Source: Chrysogorgia sp. JL179-B06 | Lineage: Eukaryota > Cnidaria > Anthozoa > Scleralcyonacea > Chrysogorgiidae | Direction: 5' to 3' | Assembly (NCBI GenBank): GCA_035772405.1 | Contig: JAYKKM010000202.1 | Location: forward strand, 248,001-312,000 | DNA length: 64,000 bases | Part shown: piece after piece, positions 38,050 to 47,896 of the stretch | Layout: the number at the start of each line of letters is the position of its first letter | Position numbering within the stretch: position 1 is the stretch's first letter | Program-made: the position numbers and the translations under genes | Notes under the pieces: model-generated | The model's input: the letters and a program-made list of their open reading frames with translations, nothing else | Databases searched by the model: none | Told to the model about the DNA's origin: nothing

Positions 38050-38158
38050 CTTTTTCTGCTAATATTCGAACTTGGAAACCATCCTGGTCCACTTTCTTCA
38101 TATAAAAATGTTTAGCCTTTTCCTCCTCGGACTTTCCTTCCCTTCGTCTTGTCGTCAT
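38050..38158 (-). CDS. Candidate first exon of an unknown gene
   Basis: ATG at 38158 opens a frame rich in Lys, Arg and Glu (MTTRRREGKSEEEKAKHFYM..) that runs into a good donor, AAAAAG|GTATGT, at 38050. I do not recognise the product. No following exon is visible between here and the end of U2 at 37654, so the rest of the gene may be missing or lie beyond the inserted elements. Confidence 0.3.
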
Positions 38159-38832
38159 ACTTGGACGATATACAGCTCGCAAATGACAGTGCGAGGACAA
38201 ACACCACGCTTGATAAACAACACGCGGGTGGTACGGTTACATGCACGAATTTGTGTCGCAATGGTAAGTGTCACATTGCGAGGTAAATTGGATGTGTAAT
38301 ATACCACGCGTCTCCAATTTCCTATGTTCATGCTCAGCCCATACTCCTCCTCATACTGTTGCGACACAAATCAGTGATGCAAATCGGTGTGGTAACCGTG
38401 GCTTAACACCACTGACAAGTGGCGGTTTTCGTCTCTCAATCTCTCATTTGCATAGGCGATTTATGCTTTTCGCGATTTTTGTCTTTTACTGTCAAAAACA
38501 GTAATAACCAAGGGTTGTGCTCATTAATTTTGTTTCAATTATTGCAAATCTAAAGATTGTAATAGCGCGTATTCTGCCGATTGTGAGTTCTTGATGACTT
38601 ACCAGTTTGTTTGTTTGTTAAAAACCGAAACGGTACTTTTTGGTTGTCATTGCATGTTTAATAGCTAAATTACCTAAAATTACGGCAGTTCACAACCTTT
38701 TCAGTTTACTATATATAAATCACTGCCTACGCAGCACTACGTTTTTAGTGCCAGGGCATGTTCATTTCTGAGGATTTATGGTTGAGGAAAATTTCGAGTG
38801 TTGGAAATATATACATTTTAAGACCAAACCGG

Positions 38833-39159
38833 TGTGGCGGTCTGAGATTGTCACCGTGCTGAGATTGTATATTCACTTAGTGCACATGTTCGACTCAGCA
38901 CGCGCAAGAACTTTGGCGTTTAATCTTTGCTCAAATCGTTCAACCAAAGTTATCTAGCTCAATCCTTTTACCAAATTCCGAAATTATCGAAAGGAATGAG
39001 CAATACAGCAAATCTTGGTCTGGGTGCGAAATTTTCTTCAAATAAAAATAGCTGATACCTCAACATCATTATTATGCGGACTCTCAACCGGAACAATATA
39101 ATATGATTATAACAATATAACAGGACAATCTCAGCACGGTACAATCTCAGACCGCCACA
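38833..39159. mobile_element. Ginger-like MITE A, 327 bp
   Basis: Inverted ends TGTGGCGGTCTGAGATTGT extend ~40 bp with few mismatches. The element is flanked by CCGG at 38829-38832 and 39160-39163. TGTGG fits the TGTNR rule, and CCGG is the same 4-bp site used by the full Ginger1 element. No coding frame. Confidence 0.82.
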
Positions 39160-39163
39160 CCGG

Positions 39164-39722
39164 TGTGGCGGTCTGAGATTGTACCGTGCTGAGATTGTCC
39201 TGGACATGCGCACTGGCCGTTTGGGCCTATAAATAATAAATATCTCCCGTGGCAAGATTGCTCATTTGCATACATCATGCTTTTGAAGAAAATATAATAT
39301 GCTGGTAGAATTATCCAGGAAAGTTTTCTCGGATATAATTTTAAGTCTACAGGTTCTCAACTTCCATGTTCACAATTTTCTACAACCAGTTTTACCATTA
39401 CATAGCCCAAGATGACTCGAGTCAATAACAAGACGAGACTATTGCGAAATCGAGACAATTGACACTATTATGAAACTGGCATTTTAAACACACACTAATA
39501 TTAAACGCCATGCGCATGTTTCAACAACATAGGATTTCAGATTCAACTAATTATTATTATTATTATTATTAACATTCAATTATAAAATTCGGGATACAAT
39601 CTCAGATGCACTGTGACAATCTTAGACCTTTCTTGCGCGTGCTGAGAGTTGTAACCACTTTTCGAGCATGCGCACTAAGTGAATATACAATCTCAGCACG
39701 GTGACAATTTCAGACCGCCACA
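39164..39722. mobile_element. Ginger-like MITE B, 559 bp
   Basis: Abuts MITE A, sharing the CCGG at 39160-39163, and has its own CCGG at 39723-39726. It has the same TGTGGCGGTCTGAG ends. Internally it differs from A, so the two are separate family members placed tip to tip, not a simple duplication. Confidence 0.82.
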
Positions 39723-39759
39723 CCGGGACCAATTGCGAAAAATGCAATTTCAAGACCTT

Positions 39760-39835
39760 CCGGCTGGAAATGAATCCGCGACCCTGCGATGTTATGTTAG
39801 TGCAGTGCTCTGACCACTGAGCTACAGAGGCCGTT
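39760..39835 (-). repeat. tRNA-derived SINE head
   Basis: On the minus strand GTAGCTCAGTGGTCAGAGC is a strong A box and GGTCGCGGATTCATTTCC a weak B box about 25 bp further on. The arms do not close as a tRNA. MITE B lies immediately beyond its 3' side. Confidence 0.65.
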
Positions 39836-39997
39836 GCCGAGAGCCTAGTCACGAGTTCTGTATATATATGGTAAACAGGACCAGATGCCCCCTCTAGATT
39901 GCCTCCCCGGGCATCTGGTTACTAGAACCAAATGCCCCCCGCCGACCTGAATCGTTTGACGAACTTCGTAGAACATCGTAAAGGACATTTGTAGTAC

Positions 39998-40235
39998 AAG
40001 GAAAAACAGTTTCGAAACGAACGTTGAAACGTTTAAAGCGTTCAACAGAAGAAACTTCATTTAGACGATTTGAAAGGATTCGAAAGCTTTGTGTATGATA
40101 ATTTTAGCAGTGATCTTGTGATACCATAAGCCAGTGAAGTCAGCCGTAGCGTAATGACATGTATTGAAAGTGTCGCGGCATTCCGCGGTGAATAATTTAT
40201 AATTATCAGCATTCGCTTCATTAAAAACTGACGAA
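39998..40235. repeat. Diverged direct repeat flanking the hAT relic (left copy)
   Basis: Starts GAAAAACAGTTTCGAAACGA and ends near AGCATTCGCTT. A second copy at 41427-41612 in the same orientation is about 75-80% similar by eye, with several short gaps. The spacing of ~1.4 kb brackets the hAT transposase relic, so the pair may be a local duplication. Confidence 0.65.
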
Positions 40236-40589
40236 TTTAACATGCGAATTTAACATTACGATTCTGCGCGTGCTCTCCAACTTTCTTACTTCCCGGAAAA
40301 TTGTTTATTATACAGTATGTAAAATATTGTCAGACACAAAGCGTTACGGGCTGAGACTGTTTTTAACAAGAAAAGAAATGAAGGCGGATTATCTATAAGT
40401 GAGATAGAAAAACAAAGTGTTGTTAATAATCAAGTTTCATTGTTTATATCATTCATTTTCTGACTCACGCTCTTTCAGTCTATAAATTTTATTGTAAATT
40501 TTATCTTATATATTGCATATTTCTTTGTACATCGCGTAGTCAGGATGTTTATAACAATTAATACAATTGTTTTTCAAACTTAAACCTGT

Positions 40590-41090
40590 TCACTCGGTTT
40601 TTTCGGTCGGTTTTCGGCTGAGGTGTACTGAGATTATATCAAGAGCAAACATATTTGCTTTTTGAAGAGAAAATGCAATTTTGACGCGTTTCGGGATTCG
40701 ATCGGATTTTGACAAGTCTAAGTCATCAAAATAGAAATTGGTAATCCATGCACTTTTGATAGTAAATATGGTAAGGTTTATGAACATTATGGTTTTGAGC
40801 ACGAGGACGTTTTGACCAGCGAACAATCTTTCTCTTGCCTTTGCATGAAGGTGGACAAGGCGTTGATCAACATCAAAATTACCCTGGAACTTCTCGCTAA
40901 CTTTGACAATGGCTTCCATTGTACGCGCACCCAAGGAATTTCGCAACTTTGTTTTATTGTTATTTATTTTAGAAAATGTTCGTTCTACAGCTGCAATACT
41001 TTGAGGAAGCGCCGTAACTTCGAGCATAAACATGGCTAGCTCTTTGTTACGTGTCAGTTTTACCCATTGCCGTCCAAAACTCTATTCCAA
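40590..41090 (-). pseudogene. hAT transposase C-terminal dimerisation domain, relic
   Basis: The minus-strand frame contains NKELAMFMLEVTALPQSIAAV, then ERTFSKINNNKTKLRNSLG and MEAIVKVSEKF. This is the hAT C-terminal dimerisation signature (usual form: SSA..ERVFS..N..KTKLR..L). The catalytic core and BED finger upstream are not visible. The frame can be followed upstream to about 41090 without a start codon, so only the last ~160 residues of a transposase survive. Confidence 0.82.
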
Positions 41091-41426
41091 AATTACTATA
41101 GTTATGATAGTATAGTTATTTGTTCCGGGCTCTTTCTCGCACCCAGTGAGTACGCGAGGGCCGAGTATTGGAGTATTGCGAGCAAATAGACTTGATTATA
41201 ACGGGTCATTCGAAAGCTGCGATCGAATGATGAGTCATCAATCCAAAATACAATGCATTAGGCACTGCATGTCAGCTTAATATAGAAATTGAATAGGCTT
41301 AAAAATTGAATGGTCTCAAAATTGAATAGGCTTTGAAATCGGTGTCAAAAACATTCACGCGCTATTAAAAAAACATGTTACCAGATAATATTTTCTATAA
41401 ATTAGCAAACTAGAAAAGGTCCGGGA

Positions 41427-41612
41427 AAACAGTTTCGAAACGAGCATTGAAATTTTAAAAGTGTTTAACAGATTAAGAAACTTCATTTAGAGATTTGAAA
41501 GGATTCAAAAGCTCTGTCTGTGATAATTTTGGCAAAGTCAGCCGTAGGCGTAGAAAGTGGTCGCGGCATTCGGCAAATAATTATATTAGCATTCGCTTTA
41601 AAAACTAACGAA
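41427..41612. repeat. Diverged direct repeat (right copy)
   Basis: Partner of 39998-40235, shorter through small deletions. Confidence 0.65.
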
Positions 41613-41839
41613 TTGGTTTTGTCATTCATGTCAGACTTGCCATAATCATTGACTTGTATAGTATGGCAAGAATAACCTGCTTTGCCACAAGAATGGCCTG
41701 CTTTGCCACAGGTTACAGTTACACAATGAACGTAAGACTAGACTAGTAAGTCTTTCGCTCGTATATGAACTCTTTTTAACTAAAACTTTGCTTGATACTT
41801 CTGTCTTATTTTACTCTATTTATTTCATATTTTTAGGCT

Positions 41840-42190
41840 ATTATTTTTATGGTTCCCTCTATATATCTGTTTTAAAAGTTATAAATCCGTATAATTAATG
41901 CCTGACTTCACTCTATATATTTCGTTTGTATTCTTTTGTGGTTTTTTAAAAAGGCCGTTGTAAGGAAACCTGCCCTGGTCATGCATGCTAGTCTCCACTC
42001 TCCATATTCCCAATAATAGCAGGTGTAGATTCTGAACAGGATTACTGCCATGACTTGAAGATTCGCATGAGATGTAAAGCCCAAAGGGGATTCGTGTTCC
42101 TCGATTGTCAGTAAATGTCGTCGGCGTAAATGGTCGGAAAGTCTTTACACGGGAACATCGTATTATATCGACAACCAGGAAAGGGACTTC
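41840..42190 (-). pseudogene. Decayed paralogue of the zinc-finger gene
   Basis: Aligns with 43650-43945, including the 3' flank and the second finger. Two extra bases in the finger (TATAATACGATG against TATTATGATG) and a following TGA destroy the frame. It shows the zinc-finger unit was duplicated about 1.8 kb apart. Confidence 0.7.
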
Positions 42191-42219
42191 GCTGACAATG
42201 TATCATGTAAATCGGGGAA

Positions 42220-42285
42220 GTGAAAAGGTGGTAAACTGCCAAAAATTTAGTGACGAAATACTGACGTTTCGAGCGGAGATGAAAT
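42220..42285 (-). ncRNA. Partial hammerhead motif (3' half)
   Basis: The minus strand reads CTCGAAACGTCAGTATTTCG, then TC and a ~15-bp arm ending TTTTTGGCAG. This matches the right half of the array's hammerhead fold but with the intact GAAA core. The CTGATGA half and the opposite helix I arm are missing, so it cannot be active as it stands. Confidence 0.55.
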
Positions 42286-42289
42286 AAAA

Positions 42290-43600
42290 TAAATGGGGCT
42301 TACATATATGCCAAAAGGATGTCACGAGTAGAAAGTAGAAACCAACCGATCAAATGCACGGGAGATAAACAAAGTAATAATTAATGAGATGCGAAAAGTC
42401 AAATCATTTGCTATTTTTACAGTCGATCAATAAGCAGACTGAGGGGGAGGGAGAAATGACAGGTCCAATATTCAAGGGGATTAGGCCATAGTAAAGCAGT
42501 AAAAAACAAAGACTTGAAAATGAATAAAATTGCATAAGCTAATAATAAAAAAGTTACAAGCAAAATAAAAGTACAAAAAACTTGTAGGAAATTAAATGAA
42601 AGAAAAACGTTCGTTAAGACGAATAATATGTGGTGCCAAGTTTAAAAATAGGTCCGCTTAGGCGTACATGTATCTGCGCTAATATGTATATAGGGAGCGT
42701 ATGTATTGTAATATTTAAGAAATAGAAAACATTTTCTATGTTTCCATCAAGTTGATAGAGAAACACAAGTTGGAGCGCGCTGATCGCTGATTGGCTACAA
42801 GCTAACACACAAACAAACCTAACATGCACGATAGCAATGTATATGCGCTTCGCGCAGATACAAAAATGAGACGCTTCTCTTGCCTATCACCTAATCAATC
42901 ACTTGGCTATGGCTGAAGTACTCATGTCAGTCTGTTCTATTTTATTTTATAGAACCCGGGATTTATTTTTCCCCTGAAATCTATATTCAACCAGTTGGAC
43001 AATTTTTATACTCTCAATTCAATTCTTAAACGATTTGTAGTGCTAAATATTCATGCAGGAGAAAATAAGACCAAAACCTGCGATTTTCTGGGTTACCTAT
43101 TGGGCTGCTTTATAATTCGTAGCGCGACCGCACAAATGCCGGTCAAAGAAGTTAAACTGGTTAAATAACTGGTCAAGGTTTTTGTTCAGGTCGTTTGCGA
43201 GTAACATTCCGAGCAGCAGTTGGAAAGAATTCTAGAAGATCGTTAACTGGTTTCCATGAGACCGCTACTATTGACACGATCACCGAAATAGAACATTTTC
43301 TATCTCCGCGAATCGCGATTGTTTTCCATATACGATCGCCGGTTTTAAAATTGAGCAATCGCAGCGATCATATGGAAACATGGCAGGCTTTATGCTGCTG
43401 TGGAAGTAGGTTGGCCTCATCTGCCACACTGAGCATAATAGGTTGACCTCCTCTGCCACAACAGTGTTGAAAATTCAAGTTTCGGTTTTATCAAAATTCC
43501 GTGGCTTACGCAATTTAGAATGTTTATAGCCGTAGGATTTTGTGGGTTTTATTCGTTTTCGACAGCGAGTTACAACTAACAAAAACTATTTTGAAAGTTA
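42290..43600. other. No gene recognised
   Basis: A/T-rich sequence with short repeats. A GAAATAGAAAACATTTTCTATG segment near 42719 recurs at 55376. An imperfect palindrome around CATATGGAAACATGG and CGCGAATCGCGA lies at 43280-43390. I see no coding sequence. Confidence 0.4.
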
Positions 43601-43734
43601 ACTCTGATTAGTATAATATGACACAGTTTTGCAGTATATTTATGCGTCTAACTTTATTCGGCTTGATTTCGATTGTATTCTTTTTAATTTTAGTGGCTTT
43701 TAAAAAAGACGTTGTATAAGAAAAACTGTCCTGG

Positions 43735-44151
43735 TTAGTGCTTCCAATAATAACACGCACCCGGCAATGTGTCGAAGTAGTCTGGTAATGTAGATGGGTT
43801 TGTTTCATTTTTCTGGACAGGATTACATCTGTCATTTGAAGATTCACGTGAGGTGTAGAGAGAGTCGTGTTCTTCCATCGCCAGTGCATGTCGTCGTCGT
43901 AAATGGTCTGTGAGTCTCGACACTGGAACATCATAATATCGACAACCAGGAACAAGACAGGGTCTTCTAACGTGCCTATCGCCTGGATATTTTTGTTGAG
44001 TGTTTCGTAACTTGGAGTTTGGAGATGGCAGAGTCTTGAGATGCTCCATCGTAACACCTGGATGAACCCTTTTCAAGTGTCTATCCAGTCGTTTAAAGAA
44101 TAGTCCATGCTGAGTGCACCCACTTACACGACACACTCCGTTCGGTGCCAT
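43735..44151 (-). CDS. Small two-finger C2H2-like zinc-finger protein
   Basis: From ATG at 44151 the frame gives 138 residues. Two fingers with the same spacing are seen, C-x4-C-x12-H-x4-H: CRVSGCTQHGLFF..RHLKRVH and CLVPGCRYYDVPV..DHLRRRH. The tail is polar and ends ACYYWKH. The doublet could bind DNA or RNA. I do not recognise the family with confidence; such fingers occur in transposon-borne and uncharacterised invertebrate proteins. A second, broken copy lies at 41840-42190. The frame has no introns and could itself be part of a larger spliced gene. Confidence 0.5.
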   Translation of the reverse strand: MAPNGVCRVSGCTQHGLFFKRLDRHLKRVHPGVTMEHLKTLPSPNSKLRNTQQKYPGDRHVRRPCLVPGCRYYDVPVSRLTDHLRRRHALAMEEHDSLYTSRESSNDRCNPVQKNETNPSTLPDYFDTLPGACYYWKH

Positions 44152-44237
44152 CTTGTCCAGTATGAACCAGTTATAATGGTCACGCTTTATAAACGATGGC
44201 CGCAAATGCCACACAAAATACGTCACATAAATTACGT

Positions 44238-44241
44238 TGAA

Positions 44242-44274
<33 letters not shown>

Positions 44275-44375
44275 TCAAATATATGTATATGAAAATTTGA
44301 CTTCCCCAACCGGGAATCGAACCCGAGGTCTCCGAATCAACGCATCAACGCTCTAACCACTGAGCTATCGAGACA
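44238..44375 (-). repeat. tRNA-derived SINE head with (AT)n tail
   Basis: On the minus strand TAGCTCAGTGGTTAGAGC (A box, perfect D arm) and GGGTTCGATTCCCGG (perfect B box and T arm) lie in tRNA spacing at 44375-44302. The anticodon arm does not fold and the acceptor stem is imperfect, so I call it a SINE head rather than a tRNA gene. It runs into an (AT)n tract at 44238-44266. Confidence 0.7.
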
Positions 44376-44929
44376 CGGTCAGAACAGTCAAACATCATAT
44401 ACATATTTATACATCGCCCCGACTCTCAAATCTCTACAGGAAGACATCTCATCTTCACGAAGTAGAGCGAAGCCTCTCGCAAGACTTCCTCAAGTAGCGA
44501 GCTTACCACCAGCTCTTGTATACAGGAGGCTTTACAACAATTTTCTTCAGATGATGAGAAGATTTATTAATATATATTCACTCTTCAGGTGAATATTGCA
44601 ACTGATATATATATATATATATACATTATGAAAGTGGTGTATTCAACACGCAGGGAAGCCATACCTGTGGTTTTAGGGCTTAACGACCCCTCGTACCCGA
44701 GTTATGTACCTATCAATGTTAAGCACGGATTTGTCATTTTCCTGATTCTCGTATAGTGATAATTGTCAAGTCCCCTCCACCATCGGACTTAACATTGATA
44801 GGTAAGGAACAACAATTAATACTAACGACGGACGAACAATTGATTGCAGTAACCTGCAATGACCAGTATAGTTTTTATAAAATTATTGTTAAAAGTGCTA
44901 TTTAGGGGGTGTTTACATTTTTAACGAGA

Positions 44930-45484
44930 TCCCGCCTCTCAGTAAAAGTAAAACCATATGTAAAATTTGTGTTCGTTTATATAAGAGGAGGGCTGGCCCT
45001 CCTTGGGGATATCTCGCTATTCACTACCCGGGATCACCCCTTTATAGGGGGTGTTTACATGAAGGAGGGCTAGCCCTCTTGGTAGGGCTGGCTCTAGTAA
45101 GAGGGCTGAATTTCACCTCGCGTTTACAAGGGAATATTCTAGCCCTTCGCGGAGGGCTAGTCTTTCTAGGAGGGCTGACAAGTGACAATATGTTTTTCCC
45201 ACGAAACCCGCTGAATCGCGTTTTCCCGCACAAGTTTTCAATTTAAAACCTACTTATGAACAAACAGAACTTATGGAATAAAGAGTTGTCTAAAAATATA
45301 CGGGAGAAGATCAACTTTGTCGCGTGTACTGAGCTTTGACTTGCCAGCCCTACTAGGGAAATTTCCAGCCCTCGTTGGCGAGATCCCGGTAGTGAATAGC
45401 GAGATCTCGCCAAGGAGGGCCGCCACCTCCCCTCATATAAACGAAAACAAATTTTACATATGGTTTTACTGAGAGGCGGGATCT
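44930..45484. mobile_element. Foldback element with GAGGGCT motifs, ~555 bp
   Basis: Arms of ~100 bp (44935-45034 and 45382-45483) are inverted copies from GATCCCGCCTCTC to the central GGGATC. The interior contains several AGGAGGGCT / AGCCCTCC motifs and a second GGGGGTGTTTACAT start at 45039, which also occurs at 44907. Probably two related MITEs nested in each other. No coding sequence. Confidence 0.7.
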
Positions 45485-46122
45485 AGCTTAGGGATTATTG
45501 TTAAATGTCAAACCGGATGTTCTTCAATACAGTGGTTTGACTACAAATAGGAACAACAACAGCAACGACGGTAGCTTGGAAAACACGGAATTACGGAATC
45601 CGGAATATGCTGGAATCTAACATAAAAACAGTTTTCATAAAATTAGTAATATAATGATAAACTATTACTAAAAACTACACGATATCTCTTTTTGGAGTGC
45701 GAGAAGTTTGTTTTGCACACGATATTTTTTAAATCTAATTGTTTGGGCGGGTAACAAACCGTTTATTTAGCTGTCAAACCGAACATCATTCATTCTTCAA
45801 TTGCCTCACGACAAAATATTCAAGATATCTGTGGTGTTTACAGTTGTTGCACCTCCACAACCTCGTTACCAGGTTCTTTCGAGAAAAGACCCATTCTGGT
45901 TCTCAGAGTATGCTCGTTCGACCTGCGAACGGGCATACTCTGGGAACGAGATTGTAAAAGACCCTGGTAGGGGCTGGTCACGTTATCTGCTAAAATCTAG
46001 CAATTTCTAATTAGTGTTCAACTCACAGAGGCTACCTCAGATAGAGAAAAAAAGCTATAACGATAGATATATAAAGATAGATATATGTCAAAAGAAACAA
46101 AAAGAATAACCTTAAAATCACT

Positions 46123-46806
46123 CTCCTCCGCAGAGGCTTGTTTTTTTCACTGCGTTTTACATGGCATTTTGAGATAAGGATAACCGCAGGGCGGAAGACA
46201 CGCTGGCAGCGAGCGCAAAACGGGCAGAAGGGGCGCTCGGCACTAGAGGCAATCCACCGAGGGTCTTTCGCCTAGTGGGGACTAGGACTAGTTACTATAT
46301 TACCAACTGTTTTTGACTGTTTTTAACGTTTTTTAACTGTTTTTAAGACCAATAATAGGCAATTGTCAAATGATTTTAGATTACCAATAATGAGTAATTA
46401 CACATAATCCTAGACTAGTTGTGGTGAAGACACTTTAGGCGGGGGATTAAGGTTAGGAAGACACTTAAGGCAGAGGGTTACGGTTAGGAAGGCACTTAAG
46501 GTGGGGGGTTAGGATTTGTGTTGTGTTGGTGTTCGGTTCTAATCCTACAATTTACTGTTAATTGTAGGATTACCCATTATTTGGTAATCTAAAAGCATTT
46601 GACAAATGCCGATTATTGGTGTTTAATCTTTAATCATGTACTCCTAAAACAGTTAAAACAGTCAAAAATAGTTGGTAGTATAGTAACTAGTCCTAGTCCC
46701 CACTCGGTGAAAGACCCTCGGTGGATTGCCTCTGTCTTCCGACCTGCGGTTATCCTTATCTCAAAACGCCGTGTGAAAAAAACAAGCCTCTGCGGAGGAG
46801 TGTGCA
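46123..46806. mobile_element. Foldback element, ~680 bp
   Basis: The end CTCCTCCGCAGAGGCTTG and its complement open arms of ~250 bp with gaps, running through GGATAACCGCAGG, CACCGAGGGTCTTTC and GGGGACTAGGACTAGTTAC to CCAATAAT. The centre has three GGTTAGGAAG/GGGTTAGG-type direct repeats (46440-46515). A/T-rich flanks (AAAAT) on both sides may be the target site, but the duplication is not certain. Confidence 0.75.
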
Positions 46807-46829
46807 AAATAACCAAAAAAACAACAAAA

Positions 46830-47265
46830 TAGCCTCAAAAGCAAATTGAAATAAGGATCAATTTGGAATAAAGCAGAAATATTTTATTATAATCGCTTAA
46901 GGTAGCTTGTCACAGTTTCTCGCAACATCGGGAATGCAAGTTAATCTGCAATACAGTATAAAAAGTTGTATTTGAAATATACTGTTAATCTGTTTTCAAA
47001 TACTGTAACTAAAATTGTACAGACAGTTTCTATATGGCGACAGTAAAGTTTCAAATAGTACTAACTCAAAAATTAACTAAACAATAGAAAAATTCCAACA
47101 AAGTATGTGCATTGTTTACAACTGACGCCCCTATTTAAAAGAGATATCGCACAGATTGCATTTACATAATATATGACATCTGAAATTTGATTTACCCAAA
47201 CAGAGACGAAATGAATAGATTGCCTGAAGCATTCTTCAATAATAAGACGCACAGTACTGCGCATA
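46830..47265. other. No recognisable feature
   Basis: A/T-rich spacer before the 7.8-kb element. No coding frame or repeat that I can support. Confidence 0.4.
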
Positions 47266-47896
47266 TAATGCACCAGTCAGTGGAAAGCCCCGCACCCCCA
47301 GACCCGGGGAAGACCGGGGATTTAGATCCAACAAACTGCTAAATAGAGCTAAATCCCCGCATACCGTGGCATGGTTTTGTGTCTAAACCCCACTTCCGAC
47401 CCCGGGGCACTTCATCAGATGTTAAACCTGTTGAATAAACGCTGCTACAAATTGATAGCAATACGAGATAAATGATATTATTTAGAAAATATCAACGTCA
47501 ATATCTCTCTCAACATCTATTAAACAAAATGATGATTAAACCTAGTGAACATATTAAATCATAATCCGAAAACAAACATCTTCGGTGAACCCAACCAATA
47601 AATTCCTCCGTTCTTTAATATACTGTAGGTCCTACGGTCCTAATTCGCTTTTAATTGCTATTAACTTTTGCTGAATTACCCCAATTAGTTAACATCAAAA
47701 GGGGACAACATCTAAATTCTGCCATCAAAAATTCATTTTATGATGGTGTTTATATCCACATATTACCATTTCATAATTCGTTTTTTTAATTAATATATTG
47801 GATTCTGAAGAAGTTCATGTTCGGATTATGTCTATTACATGTACATTTTCATAGTTTCCTTTTCCATATAAAATGTTGGTTTCTTAATATAACGAG

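Noticed and set aside
39998..41612. LTR retrotransposon with the direct repeats as LTRs
   Set aside because: The repeats are diverged, lack TG...CA ends, and enclose a hAT transposase fragment rather than gag or pol.
44302..44375. Possible functional tRNA gene
   Set aside because: The D and T arms are good but the anticodon arm does not fold and the acceptor stem is imperfect; it joins an (AT)n tail like a SINE.
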